A DNA stretch of 64,000 nt from Pseudomonas saudiphocaensis (GCF_000756775.1 NZ_CCSF01000001.1:1178001-1242000); one strand, 5' to 3'; shown: positions 12,086 to 21,007, counted from the first letter of the stretch. Numbers and translations are program-made. Notes: generated by a model from the letters alone, not told the origin.

Positions 12086-13003
12086 ATGGACCTGGCCAAC
12101 CTCAACGCTTTTATCGCCATCGCCGAAACCGGCAGCTTTTCCCTGGCAGGCGAGCGCCTGCACCTGACCCAACCAGCTGTTAGCAAGCGCCTCGCGGCCT
12201 TGGAACTACAGCTGGGCGTGCGCCTGTTTGATCGCCTGGGCCGCGAAATCGGGCTGACCGAGGCCGGACGCGCCCTTCTACCTCGTGCCTACCAGATTCT
12301 CAGCGTATTGGACGATACCCGGCGCGCCTTGACCAACCTCAACGGCGACGTCAGCGGTCGCCTGTGCCTGGCCACCAGCCATCACATCGGCCTGCACCGC
12401 CTGCCTCCCCTGCTGCGCACCTTTACCCGCACGCATCCTGAAGTGACGCTGGATATCCGCTTTCTCGACTCGGAGGTCGCTTACGAAGATGTGCTCCATG
12501 GCCGTGCCGAGCTGGCAGTCATCACCCTTGCCCCCCACACCGCTCCACCCGTGAGAGCCATCCGGGTCTGGGACGACCCGCTGGATTTCGTCGTAGCACC
12601 CGAACATCCCCTGGCGCAGATGGCAGAAGTCACACTGTCCGACATAGCCGCCTATCCAGCGGTTTTTCCCGGCGACAACACCTTTACCCACCATATCGCC
12701 CAGCGCCTGTTCGAGCGCGAAGAACTGAAACCGAATATCAGCATGAGCACCAACTACCTGGAAACGATCAAGATGATGGTTTCCATCGGTATCGCCTGGA
12801 GTGTGCTGCCACGCACCATGCTCGATGATCAGGTGGTACGTCTGCCGGTACCGGGCGTGTCGCTTGAGCGCCAGCTCGGCTACATAGTTCATACCGAACG
12901 AACCCTGTCCAACGCCGCCAGAGCATTCATGACATTGCTCGACTCCGAACAGGGTGCTTGCATATTGCCATCAGCTACGGATAACGTCGCCGAAGCAGAA
13001 TAA
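12086..13003 (+). CDS. LysR-family transcriptional regulator
   Basis: A 305-aa regulator. Residues 1-60 form the winged helix-turn-helix (LNAFIAIAETGSFSLAGERL, then TQPAVSKRLAALE), and the rest is a periplasmic-binding-protein-like effector domain. The real start is the ATG at 12086 with AAGGA upstream; the frame remains open far upstream, but that part is antisense to leuC. Placement next to leuC suggests control of leucine synthesis, possibly through an isopropylmalate-type effector. This is inferred from synteny only. Confidence 0.9.
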   Translation: MDLANLNAFIAIAETGSFSLAGERLHLTQPAVSKRLAALELQLGVRLFDRLGREIGLTEAGRALLPRAYQILSVLDDTRRALTNLNGDVSGRLCLATSHHIGLHRLPPLLRTFTRTHPEVTLDIRFLDSEVAYEDVLHGRAELAVITLAPHTAPPVRAIRVWDDPLDFVVAPEHPLAQMAEVTLSDIAAYPAVFPGDNTFTHHIAQRLFEREELKPNISMSTNYLETIKMMVSIGIAWSVLPRTMLDDQVVRLPVPGVSLERQLGYIVHTERTLSNAARAFMTLLDSEQGACILPSATDNVAEAE

Positions 13004-13064
13004 TTAACGTATGGCCACGCCGTAGCCACTGACGCATCGGCGTGACACATCGCGGAATAGTGCC

Positions 13065-15953
13065 ATGTCCTTCGACAACGTCTCGCCCCGTGCTTATCTG
13101 TGCACAACCGGATCAAGCGAAGCCTTGCAGGACGCTGCCCAGCTGACCGGCTTACTCAGTGGCGCCAATCTCGGTGTCTGGTCATGGGACCCGAACACAG
13201 GCTCGGTACTCTGGTCCGAAGGCTGCCAAAGGCTCTTCGGCTTCGACAGCGAGCAGTCGATCCCTGCCGGCACTGAATACCCGGACCTGGTTGCAGAGAA
13301 TGATCGCTCGATGGTCCGTGAGCGTTTTCGCACGATACTGCGCGAGCAAGAGGCACTCTTCACCATCCGCCATCGTATCGACTGGCCCGACGCTTCCCAA
13401 CGCTGGCTGGAGCTGCGCGGACAGTGGCAAAGCAACGCAACAGGCCAGCCAATTCTGATCGGCATAATCCGCGACATCAGCGACGAAGTTCTACTAAAGC
13501 AGGAGCTGCAGGACGCCCAGGACCGGCTCGCCCTGGCGCTCAGCTCACTCGAACTAGGGACCTGGGACTGGCACATTCCCAGCGACACGCTATCCACCTC
13601 GATCCGCGCCGCAGAGCTGCAAGGAACCTTCTATAGACCGTTCCAGGGGCCATTTCAGGAATTCTTCTCCTATGTCCGCCCTGAAGACCGCGCAGTGATG
13701 CAGCAAACCTACCGCGACCTTCTCGACGGGCGTCGCCAGGACTATCAGGCCGTTTATCAGACACGCCTGCACGACGGCAACATTCGCTACCTGGAAAGCA
13801 CTGCCAAGCTCTACCGTGACGAGCGTGGCGCGCCTCTACGCATGGCGGGGATCATCAAAGACATCAGTGAACGCGTCTCGCGTGAACAACAAGCCGAAGC
13901 ATCCGAAGCCAAGTTCGCCACCCTGTTCCAAGGCAGCCCGGACGCCATCAGCGTGTCGAACATCCGCGACGGCAAGTTCCTTGAGATCAACCCCGGCTTC
14001 ACCCAAACCTTCGGCTGGCAGGCCAGCGAGATCGTCGACCGCGACGCCACGCAGATCCGCTTCTGGCAGGACGAACAGCAGCGTGAAATTCTTTATCAGC
14101 AGCTCACGCGCGACCAGTCGCTGGACAACGTCGAAGCGAAGTTCCTCACCCGTGACGGCAAAGCCCTGACCTGCGTGGTCTCCAGCCGCTTCATCCGAAT
14201 CGAGCGACGCCTCTGCATCATCACTACCTTCCGCGATATCACTGCCCGGCAGATGGCCGAGGCCGCGCTGAGGGCCAGCGAGGAGAAGTTCGCCAAGGCG
14301 TTTCACTCCAGCCCCGATGCCATCACCATCACCGAACTCAGCAGCGGGCGCTTTATCGAAGTCAACGAAGGCTTTCATCGCCTGACCGGCTACCGGCCGC
14401 ACGAAGTCATCGGCCGTACCTCCATGGAACTGGCCATATGGCCTGGCGAACAGCGTCGAAAGATCCTCGAAGCGCTTGAACGAGACGGGCGCGTGTGCAA
14501 TCAGGAGATCCTGGCCCAAGACCGTCATGGTCAGCTGAAGCACACCGAGGTGTCGGTAGAAATCATCAAGCTCAATGGCACCGACTGCATCCTGCTGACC
14601 GCGCGTGACATAAGCCAGCTCAAGGCCGCCCACGCACAGATCCAGCACCTGGCCTACCATGATCCGCTGACCAACCTGCCCAACCGCACCCTGCTCATGA
14701 ACCGCCTGGTGCAACAGATCGCCCTGCACAAGCGCCATAATCTGCGCGCCGCATTGCTGTTCATGGACCTTGACCACTTCAAACACATTAACGACTCGCT
14801 CGGCCATCCGGTCGGAGATGCCGTTTTGAGAACGGTAACCACACGACTTCAAACCAATATCCGCCAGGAAGATACCGTTGCCCGCCTGGGCGGCGACGAA
14901 TTCGTGATTCTACTGACCGGCCTCAGCGGCAAGCGCGCCGACATCATCCGCCACGTGCGTGATGTCGCCGAGAAGCTGCGCAAGATGCTGGCCGAGCCCA
15001 TGGTCTGCGACGGCAACCGACTGCAGGTAACACCCAGCATCGGTATCGCCCTGATTCCCGATCACGGCGAGACGCCCGCTGATCTGCTGAAACGAGCCGA
15101 TATCGCGCTGTATCGGGCCAAGGACGCTGGTCGCAACGCCATCCAGCTATTTCAGAACACCATGCAGGAAGCTGCCAGCGCCCGCTTGCAACTGGAAAGT
15201 GAACTGCGCCTGGCCCTGCTGCATGACGAATTCGAGCTATTTCTGCAGCCCCAGGTCGATGCACGCTCAGGCGCCATCATTGGCGCCGAGGCACTGCTGC
15301 GCTGGCAGCACCCTACTCACGGCCTGCGCACACCCGCGCATTTCATCGATGTGCTGGAGGACAGCGGCCTGATCGTCGAGGTCGGCGGCTGGGTCATCAA
15401 GCAGATCTGCCAGATGGCGGCTGAGTTGCTGGCCAGCAGGCTGGTGAATGCCGATACCTTCAGCCTCAGTATCAATATCAGCCCGCATCAGTTCCGCGAG
15501 AACGACTTCGTTGAATGCATTCTTGCGGCACTCAAGGAAGCCGAGCTGCCGCAAGGGATGATCAGCCTGGAGATCACCGAAGGCGTCGTCATCGAGAATC
15601 TGGACGACACCATTGTCAAAATGCATCGCCTGCGCAAACACGGGGTCAGCTTTGCCATGGATGATTTTGGCACCGGCTATTCCTCCCTCACCTACCTCAA
15701 GCGCCTGCCGGTGGACCTGCTCAAGATCGACCAGTCTTTCGTGCATGACGCGCTGAATGGCGGCAACGACGCCGAGATCATTCGCGCCATCGTAAGCATG
15801 GCCAAAAGCCTGGGGCTGGAGGTAATTGCCGAAGGCGTCGAGCAGCAGGGGCAACTGGATCTGCTGCAAAAGCAGGACTGCCATTTGTATCAGGGCTATC
15901 TTTTCAGCAAGCCGCTGCCCTTTTCCCAATTCATCGAGCTGCTGCGCGAGTGA
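13065..15953 (+). CDS. Multi-PAS GGDEF-EAL cyclic-di-GMP turnover protein
   Basis: A 962-aa soluble signalling protein with no evident membrane span. It has about four PAS/PAC units (roughly residues 25-130, 150-265, 285-395 and 410-525), then a GGDEF domain and an EAL domain. The cyclase signature is intact (LGGDEFVILL), and an RxxD inhibitory site (RQED) lies five residues before it. The phosphodiesterase motifs EALLRW and DDFGTGYSSL are also intact, so both activities are possible. The PAS units would sense redox, light or small ligands. No cognate partner is adjacent; a LysR gene precedes and an SDR gene follows. Confidence 0.92.
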   Translation: MSFDNVSPRAYLCTTGSSEALQDAAQLTGLLSGANLGVWSWDPNTGSVLWSEGCQRLFGFDSEQSIPAGTEYPDLVAENDRSMVRERFRTILREQEALFTIRHRIDWPDASQRWLELRGQWQSNATGQPILIGIIRDISDEVLLKQELQDAQDRLALALSSLELGTWDWHIPSDTLSTSIRAAELQGTFYRPFQGPFQEFFSYVRPEDRAVMQQTYRDLLDGRRQDYQAVYQTRLHDGNIRYLESTAKLYRDERGAPLRMAGIIKDISERVSREQQAEASEAKFATLFQGSPDAISVSNIRDGKFLEINPGFTQTFGWQASEIVDRDATQIRFWQDEQQREILYQQLTRDQSLDNVEAKFLTRDGKALTCVVSSRFIRIERRLCIITTFRDITARQMAEAALRASEEKFAKAFHSSPDAITITELSSGRFIEVNEGFHRLTGYRPHEVIGRTSMELAIWPGEQRRKILEALERDGRVCNQEILAQDRHGQLKHTEVSVEIIKLNGTDCILLTARDISQLKAAHAQIQHLAYHDPLTNLPNRTLLMNRLVQQIALHKRHNLRAALLFMDLDHFKHINDSLGHPVGDAVLRTVTTRLQTNIRQEDTVARLGGDEFVILLTGLSGKRADIIRHVRDVAEKLRKMLAEPMVCDGNRLQVTPSIGIALIPDHGETPADLLKRADIALYRAKDAGRNAIQLFQNTMQEAASARLQLESELRLALLHDEFELFLQPQVDARSGAIIGAEALLRWQHPTHGLRTPAHFIDVLEDSGLIVEVGGWVIKQICQMAAELLASRLVNADTFSLSINISPHQFRENDFVECILAALKEAELPQGMISLEITEGVVIENLDDTIVKMHRLRKHGVSFAMDDFGTGYSSLTYLKRLPVDLLKIDQSFVHDALNGGNDAEIIRAIVSMAKSLGLEVIAEGVEQQGQLDLLQKQDCHLYQGYLFSKPLPFSQFIELLRE

Positions 15954-16028
15954 TGGGCGGAACACCCGCGGAGCACGCTTAACCTCACGGCATCAGATGA
16001 CGTGAGGATCATTCGTCGGAGAACCCCC

Positions 16029-16775
16029 ATGCAACAAGTCATGCTTATCACGGGTGCCAGCCGCGGCATCGGCGCCGCCACCGCCCGCCTTGCCGCAGCA
16101 CAGGGCTATGCACTGTGCCTCACCTATCGCCATCGCCAGGACGCCATGCAGAGCCTGCTGGAAGAACTCCATGCCACGGGTACCAAAGCCATAGCGGTGG
16201 CTGCTGACGTGGCCGACGAAGAGCAGGTGGCCCGGCTCTTCGCCACGCTGGACGATGAGTTCGGCAGACTCGACGCACTGGTAAACAACGCCGGCATGCT
16301 GGAGCAGCAGATGCGCCTGGATGAAATGGATGCCGCACGGCTGGCGCGCGTCTTTGCCGTCAATGTCACCGGCAGCTTTCTCTGCGCCCGCGAGGCGGTA
16401 AAGCGCATGTCTACCCGCTACGGCGGCCAGGGTGGCGTGATCGTCAATGTGTCGTCCATCGCCGCCAAACTCGGCGCCCCCAATGAATACATCGATTACG
16501 CCGCCGCCAAGGGCGCCATCGACAGCATGACACTGGGCTTGGCCAAGGAGGTTGCCGCCGAGGGTATTCGCGTCAATGCCGTGCGACCGGGCGTGATCGA
16601 TACCGAGATCCACGCCAGCGGCGGCGAGCCAGACCGAGTTGAGCGAGTCGCGGCCAGCGTACCCATGGGACGTGGCGGCAGCGCAGAAGAAGTAGCCGAA
16701 GCCATTCTGTGGTTGGCCAGCGACAAAGCCAGTTATGCCAGCGGCGCGCTGCTGGATATCAGCGGTGGCCGCTAG
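16029..16775 (+). CDS. SDR-family NAD(P)-dependent oxidoreductase
   Basis: A 248-aa classical short-chain dehydrogenase. The cofactor motif TGASRGIG is at about residues 7-14, NNAG near residue 88, catalytic Ser in NVSSIAAK and the YxxxK pair in YAAAK, with the C-terminal [14 protein letters not shown] usual for FabG-like enzymes. CGGAG precedes the chosen ATG at 16029; an upstream in-frame ATG lacks this. The substrate cannot be read from the sequence. Its 3' end overlaps the convergent dusC gene by 4 bp. Confidence 0.9.
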   Translation: MQQVMLITGASRGIGAATARLAAAQGYALCLTYRHRQDAMQSLLEELHATGTKAIAVAADVADEEQVARLFATLDDEFGRLDALVNNAGMLEQQMRLDEMDAARLARVFAVNVTGSFLCAREAVKRMSTRYGGQGGVIVNVSSIAAKLGAPNEYIDYAAAKGAIDSMTLGLAKEVAAEGIRVNAVRPGVIDTEIHASGGEPDRVERVAASVPMGRGGSAEEVAEAILWLASDKASYASGALLDISGGR

Positions 16776-17806
16776 GCCCTGGCCAAAAGGCCTAATTTAT
16801 TCGGCCGTTCAGTTTCTGTGGTCGAAGAAATTCGACCCTGGGAACAAAGCCCCAGGGAACGCTCGTCCAGGCCCAATAGCCGGTCGATTCGCTCGCAATC
16901 ACTTTCGCGACGTAATTGATCGAACAGCGTAACGGCCTCTGGATAATTACGCGTCAGCAGGGAAACCCATTGTTTGAGCCGTCCCGGCGCATAACGCGGG
17001 GACATCTTGCGCCGCGCCTGCAGCCAAAAGTCGACCAGCAACGGCTGGAGACAGGCCCAGTTCAAAGGCTCGACTTCCCCGCCACTTCTGGCAGCGCTGA
17101 TCTGCCTAGCCAGGTCGGGACGGCTGACCAGCCCACGCCCCAGCATGACATCCTCAACACCGCTCACTTCACGGCAACGCTGCCAGTCTTCCACCGACCA
17201 GATATCGCCATTGGCGAATACAGGCACAGCAACCACATCCTGCACCTTCGCAACCCATTCCCAGTGCGCCGGCGGCTTGTAGCCATCGGCTTTGGTACGT
17301 GCATGCACCACCAGTTGCTCTGCCCCACCCTCAGCCAGAGCACGTGCGCAATCGAGGGCACCGTCCGGGCTATTGAACCCCAGGCGCATCTTTGCCGTAA
17401 CCGGAATGTCCGCCGGCACCGCCCGCCGCACTTCGCGCAGGATGGCATGGAGCAATTCGGGTTCATTGAGCAACACGGCACCGCCACGGGACTTGTTCAC
17501 CGTTTTCGCCGGGCAGCCGAAATTGAGGTCGATGGCCGGAGCACCAAGGCTGCATGCCCGCGCTGCGTTATCAGCAAGACAGGCCGGATCTGATCCCAGC
17601 AATTGCACGCGTACCGGTGTACCGGCGCGTGTTCGAGCGCCGTTATCAAGCTCCGAAGCCAATTTGTGAAAGCTGGCCCTGGGCAAAAGCCGATCCGACA
17701 CGCGAATGAACTCGGTGACGCACCAGTCCACACCGCCAACCCGGGTCAGGACGTCGCGCAGGATGTCGTCAACCAGGCCCTCCATGGGGGCCAGCGCAAT
17801 CTGCAT
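16772..17806 (-). CDS. dusC: tRNA-dihydrouridine(16) synthase
   Basis: A 344-aa FMN enzyme reducing uridine to dihydrouridine in the tRNA D-loop. It starts [14 protein letters not shown], the DusC-type N-terminus, and has the catalytic Cys in [15 protein letters not shown], the phosphate-binding [14 protein letters not shown] segment and TAKMRLG. The frame is open ten codons further upstream, but 17806 matches the family start. The last 18 or so residues ([11 protein letters not shown]...) look like a non-conserved tail that runs into the end of the SDR gene. Confidence 0.9.
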   Translation of the reverse strand: MQIALAPMEGLVDDILRDVLTRVGGVDWCVTEFIRVSDRLLPRASFHKLASELDNGARTRAGTPVRVQLLGSDPACLADNAARACSLGAPAIDLNFGCPAKTVNKSRGGAVLLNEPELLHAILREVRRAVPADIPVTAKMRLGFNSPDGALDCARALAEGGAEQLVVHARTKADGYKPPAHWEWVAKVQDVVAVPVFANGDIWSVEDWQRCREVSGVEDVMLGRGLVSRPDLARQISAARSGGEVEPLNWACLQPLLVDFWLQARRKMSPRYAPGRLKQWVSLLTRNYPEAVTLFDQLRRESDCERIDRLLGLDERSLGLCSQGRISSTTETERPNKLGLLARA

Positions 17807-17884
17807 GGTCACAATGCTCGCCAAAAAGAGCGGCATTGTACGAGTTCTGCCTGAGCGGTTGAATCAACCCACGCCACTCAGCAG

Positions 17885-18175
17885 TCAATCGTCACCCAGG
17901 GTTGGACGGCGTCGATGCTCCATGTTGGTCTCATTGCCGCCGTGACCAGGCTCGGCTCCGGGTCCGACCCTGCGATCAATAGCCTCTTTCCGATCCTGCG
18001 TTTCGGTGCGCGCGTCATCCCTCGACTCCGGTGGGTAGCCGATACCGTCACCCATTCCCATGGAGCCATTCCCGGCCGCGCGATCCACAGGGGCCTGCAC
18101 CGGACCCAACGCATGAATGCCGGTAGCCGTAAGCATCACCATGCATCCCAGAGCACTAACGAAAAAGCGTCGCAT
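17885..18175 (-). CDS. Small exported hypothetical protein
   Basis: A 96-aa protein not assignable to a known family. A very strong ribosome site (AGGAGG, seven bases before the ATG) and a clear signal peptide (MRRFFVSALGCMVMLTATGIHA) show it is real. The mature part is short, polar and charged, with Gly/Met-rich and Arg/Asp/Glu-rich stretches and no Cys, suggesting a disordered periplasmic or secreted peptide. It lies between dusC and the tRNA genes and is apparently a single-gene unit. Confidence 0.7.
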   Translation of the reverse strand: MRRFFVSALGCMVMLTATGIHALGPVQAPVDRAAGNGSMGMGDGIGYPPESRDDARTETQDRKEAIDRRVGPGAEPGHGGNETNMEHRRRPTLGDD

Positions 18176-18341
18176 ACGCCAACCTCCTGAATCATTTCCC
18201 TAGCCGGTTAGGCCCGAAAAAGACCGGCAAGTGCTGGCGAGCAACACTCTCTATGACCAATGGCATCAGACCCCGAATCACCCAAAGGCACGAATAACCA
18301 GGCAAGCAATTGATGGATAAATACTTTTCCCAACATAAACC

Positions 18342-18369
18342 GTGACAACCGCCAGCAAAGCTGTAGAAT
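18342..18369 (+). promoter_or_regulatory. Promoter of first initiator tRNA
   Basis: GTGACA (18342-18347), 16-nt spacer, TAGAAT (18364-18369), located 12 bp before the mature tRNA. The same -10 block and the following GC-rich leader (GCCCCACAGA) recur before the second tRNA copy. Confidence 0.65.
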
Positions 18370-18381
18370 GCGCCCCACAGA

Positions 18382-18458
<77 letters not shown>

Positions 18459-18463
18459 AATTC

Positions 18464-18497
18464 AAAAGGCCACTCAGAAATGAGTGGCCTTTTGTTT
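18464..18497 (+). terminator. Terminator after tRNA-fMet copy 1
   Basis: Stem AAAAGGCCACTCA (18464-18476), GAAA loop, TGAGTGGCCTTTT (18481-18493) and a T-rich tail, just after the tRNA CCA end. Confidence 0.9.
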
Positions 18498-18579
18498 TAT
18501 AAGCGCTTTAAAAACCTTGGCATCTGCATTCACACTGCGCTTAACCTTCTGAAAAGAAAGGCTTTCCCGCGAAAGCAAC

Positions 18580-18607
18580 TTGACAGAAACCCCGCAAGCT
18601 GTAGAAT
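18580..18607 (+). promoter_or_regulatory. Promoter of second initiator tRNA
   Basis: Consensus TTGACA (18580-18585), 16-nt spacer, TAGAAT (18602-18607). The -35 is closer to consensus than that of copy 1. Confidence 0.7.
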
Positions 18608-18620
18608 GCCGCCCCACAGA

Positions 18621-18697
<77 letters not shown>

Positions 18698-18703
18698 AAT
18701 ACG

Positions 18704-18734
18704 AAAGGCCACTCAGAAATGAGTGGCCTTTTTT
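18704..18734 (+). terminator. Terminator after tRNA-fMet copy 2, carrying an IS insertion at its end
   Basis: Stem AAAGGCCACTCA / TGAGTGGCCTTT with GAAA loop (18704-18731) and a T-run. The insertion sequence begins at 18738; the end of this T-run is part of its 8-bp target duplication. Confidence 0.85.
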
Positions 18735-18737
18735 ATT

Positions 18738-19763
18738 GGCTCTGTCTGAGTTAGCTGTTGTAAAGGTCTAGACTGAACCGTGACATCTCCAAATATGAGG
18801 GGTTGATCATGAATACGGTTCAGTTCTCACGGTGGATGGCACAACTCACCACTCTCAACTCCGGGCAACGTAATCAGTTGCTATCCCGCCTTTCTGAGGC
18901 TGGCGGGTTGCCCCAGTCCGTAGTCAGAGCCCCAGACGCTGCATACATTGCCAGTCCAGTGAGCTACGCCCATGGGGTTCCAGCGGTGGCCTGCCTCGGT
19001 ATCGCTGCAAGGCCTGCGGTAAAACCAGCAATGCGCTGACAGGCACCCCGATGGCACGATTGAGGAAACGCCATCTTTGGCAAGACTACGCTCAGGCGCT
19101 GATCGAGAGCCTGAGCGTACGCAAGGCCGCAATACAGTGCGGCGTTAGCAAGAACACGGCCTTTCTGTGGCGACATCGCTTCCTTAGCCGGATTGCTGAT
19201 CATCAGGCCCAGCATGTATCTGGCATTGTCGAAGCCGATGAGACCTTCTTCTTGGAGTCTTTCAAAGGCCAGCGAACGTTGCCCCGCCCACCTCGCAGGC
19301 GAGGTGGCAGTGCCAAGAAACGCGGGTTGTCTGCCGAGCAGATCCCCGTGCTGGTAGTGAGAGATCGCAGTGGCCAGCAGGCCGACTTCAAACTGGAGAA
19401 ACTCGATGCACTTCACGTCGGGGAACGGCTACGCCCGCTGATTGATGCGGACGCGATTCTTTGCACCGACAGTGCGGGGGTTTATACCCATTTTGCCAAG
19501 GCAGAAGGCCTTACTCATCGGCGGATCAACCCGAGTCAGAAGCGCCGGGTTGATGGCGCTTTCCACATCCAGAACGTGAATGCCTACGACAGTCGGCTAA
19601 AGACCTGGATGATTCCTTTTCATGGTGTGGCGACGAAGTACCTGACGAATTATCTGGGCTGGCGACGTCTGCTTGAGCGCTACAAAGCGCAGCTCAACTC
19701 ATTGATTTGCCTGGAGGAGTCGCTGGGCTATATGACCGTGCAACAGCTAACTCAGACATAGCC
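18738..19763 (+). mobile_element. IS1595-type insertion sequence with 8-bp target duplication
   Basis: A complete 1026-bp element. Terminal inverted repeats of 23 bp (18738-18760 and 19741-19763; GGCTnTGTCTGAGTTAGC...) match at 22 positions. It is flanked by the direct repeat TTTTTATT at 18730-18737 and 19764-19771. Its single gene is a zinc-ribbon/DDE transposase of the IS1595 (ISXO2-like) type; an 8-bp duplication is characteristic of that family. It landed in the T-tract of a tRNA terminator. The transposase carries a frameshift, so this copy is probably not autonomous. Confidence 0.9.
18809..19761 (+). pseudogene. IS1595-family transposase, frameshifted
   Basis: The first part starts at the ATG 18809 (GAGGGG upstream; MNTVQFSRWMAQLTTL...) and should run on into the second frame. 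The zinc ribbon (CIHC ... [10 protein letters not shown]) and everything after it, including [14 protein letters not shown], the acidic residues in VEADETFF and CTDSAGVY, and [14 protein letters not shown] with NYLGWRR, are read one frame away. Adding one base at a C-run (18911-18914 or 18930-18933) would restore a protein of about 317 aa. The second part reads through to the right inverted repeat. Programmed frameshifting is possible, but loss by slippage is simpler. Confidence 0.85.
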
Positions 19764-19771
19764 TTTTTATT

Positions 19772-20006
19772 TAAGTGGCTTCAAGCAGGTCAAACCTCAC
19801 ATGCACATCGGCACGTCGCCCTGATCGCCCAGTTCGGCAGCCGCCTGAGCTGGAAAACCGCGCCTCTTCCCGCCGTAGACCATGCACTTGGTCCCCTGAC
19901 CGATCAGGAGCGCTTGGTGCCGACGTTGTTTCGGCCTATCAGCGCAGAGTAGCAGAGGGACATTCTGCGCTTCCTTGAAGCGTTTGCGGCGTTGCCCAGA
20001 GCGTGA
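19772..20006 (+). pseudogene. Unidentified gene remnant downstream of the IS
   Basis: One frame reads VALIAQFGSRLSWKTAPLP... to an internal TAG at 19950, then continues QRDILRFLEAFAALPRA to a TGA at 20004-20006, followed at once by a good terminator. A coherent C-terminal reading with one stop and no start suggests the end of a decayed gene cut off by the tRNA/IS side. The family was not recognised. Confidence 0.35.
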
Positions 20007-20011
20007 GGGTT

Positions 20012-20036
20012 GCCCCCGGCGATGCCGGGGGCTTTC
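20012..20036 (+). terminator. Rho-independent terminator
   Basis: Stem GCCCCCGGC (20012-20020), loop GAT, GCCGGGGGC (20024-20032), then TTTCTT. It follows the plus-strand gene remnant and is convergent to higA. Confidence 0.75.
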
Positions 20037-20044
20037 TTGGGGCG

Positions 20045-20332
20045 TCAGGCGTAGGCGGCAAAACGCTCGATAGGTGGCTGTGCGCGATGCTGCGCCTGCC
20101 AGAGGTCGTAGTCGGCCTGCACGCCCAGCCAGGTGCGAGCGGTACCGATACCGGCCAGCTCCAGGCGGACGGCCAAGTCCGGGCTGATAGGGGCGTGACC
20201 GTGCAGAACTCGGGACAGGGTTTCGCGAGCAAAGCCCAAGCGGCGAGCCAATTCGGCAATGCTGATACCCAGTTCAGGCAGCACGTCTTCGAGCAGGGTT
20301 TCACCGGGGTGCGGTGGGTTGAACATGACCAT
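20045..20332 (-). CDS. higA: HigA-family antitoxin (XRE-type)
   Basis: A 95-aa DNA-binding antitoxin of a HigBA module. It starts MVMFNPPHPGETLLEDVLPELG, the family N-terminus, followed by a helix-turn-helix (ISIAELARRLGFARETLSRVLHG). AGGAGG lies eight bases before the ATG. The antitoxin gene follows the toxin gene by 16 bp, the inverted order typical of hig loci. It is expected to bind HigB and the inverted repeats upstream of higB. Confidence 0.92.
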   Translation of the reverse strand: MVMFNPPHPGETLLEDVLPELGISIAELARRLGFARETLSRVLHGHAPISPDLAVRLELAGIGTARTWLGVQADYDLWQAQHRAQPPIERFAAYA

Positions 20333-20348
20333 GGGAATGCCCTCCTGT

Positions 20349-20627
20349 TCAGTGGTAGTCCAGATAGTCGACCAGCTCTATATCGCTGCCGGTGAAGCGA
20401 AAGATCACCCGCCAGTTGCCACTGACGGTCAACGACCAGTAACCGGTTAGCTCGCCCTTGAGCGGATGGAGGCGCCAGCCCGATAGATCCAAGTCGGCGG
20501 GGCTGGAGGCCCTGTCCATAAAGGCCAGCATGCGGGCCAGACGTTTGGCATGGTCGGCGCGGATGCCTTTGCTGGACCCGGTTTCGTAGTACAGGCGCAG
20601 GCCTTTGTGCTGGAAGCTGATGATCAT
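20349..20627 (-). CDS. higB: HigB-family toxin (RelE-like mRNA interferase)
   Basis: A 92-aa RelE/ParE-fold protein predicted to cut mRNA on the ribosome. Visible family features are MIISFQHKGLRLYYETG at the start, LHPLKGELTGYWSLTVSGNWRVIFRF in the core (with the Arg, Trp and Arg residues typical of the fold) and the C-terminal DYLDYH. No frameshift or stop is seen, so the module looks complete. It is first in the higB-higA operon. Confidence 0.92.
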   Translation of the reverse strand: MIISFQHKGLRLYYETGSSKGIRADHAKRLARMLAFMDRASSPADLDLSGWRLHPLKGELTGYWSLTVSGNWRVIFRFTGSDIELVDYLDYH

Positions 20628-20636
20628 GGCAAGAGT

Positions 20637-20683
20637 GTGATGTATTGCATCACGCTACGCAATATATGACGGCAAGATATTGC
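20637..20683 (-). promoter_or_regulatory. Candidate higBA operator/promoter region
   Basis: Two inverted repeats lie just upstream of higB: GTGATG-5nt-CATCAC (20637-20653) and GCAATAT-11nt-ATATTGC (20659-20683). The region is AT-rich against its surroundings. Autorepression by HigA at such repeats is the family rule; the exact binding site here is inferred. Confidence 0.6.
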
Positions 20684-20721
20684 ACTCGCCTACATGCACA
20701 TGACACCCACCAGCGAGTAGG

Positions 20722-20993
20722 TCAGTTCGGGTAGCCGCCGGCCTGCTCGACGGCACGGGCACGCAGGTTGTCGGCGGCCAACTCAAGGGAGCCGTCGTTG
20801 TTCCAGACTACGCTGCCGCCCCAGTCGCCCGGCGTAGCGGTGGCGAACACCGCGGGATCAGCCAGGGGGTCAGGGTGGGATAGCGTGCGATGACGTCGGC
20901 CTGGTCGACCGCTAGTTGCTCGCCCTCCGCATAGGTCAGATCGTCAGCGTCAATCAAGTCACGACGCTGGCCCTTTAGACCTTCATCTCTCTG
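20722..20993 (-). pseudogene. Decayed DUF2442-like protein remnant
   Basis: On the minus strand two overlapping frames give one continuous sense. The first reads LIDADDLTYAEGEQLAVDQADVI and ends ARYPTLTP. The second reads DPAVFATATPGDWGGSVVWNNDGSLELAADNLRARAVEQAGG to a stop at 20722. The order (acidic stretch, DPxxF, WGxxVVW, L.AdxLr.RA) resembles small DUF2442-type proteins. One frameshift near 20,865 and no clear start indicate a broken gene. The family call is tentative. Confidence 0.45.
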
Positions 20994-21007
20994 AAGCTCG
21001 CACAGCC

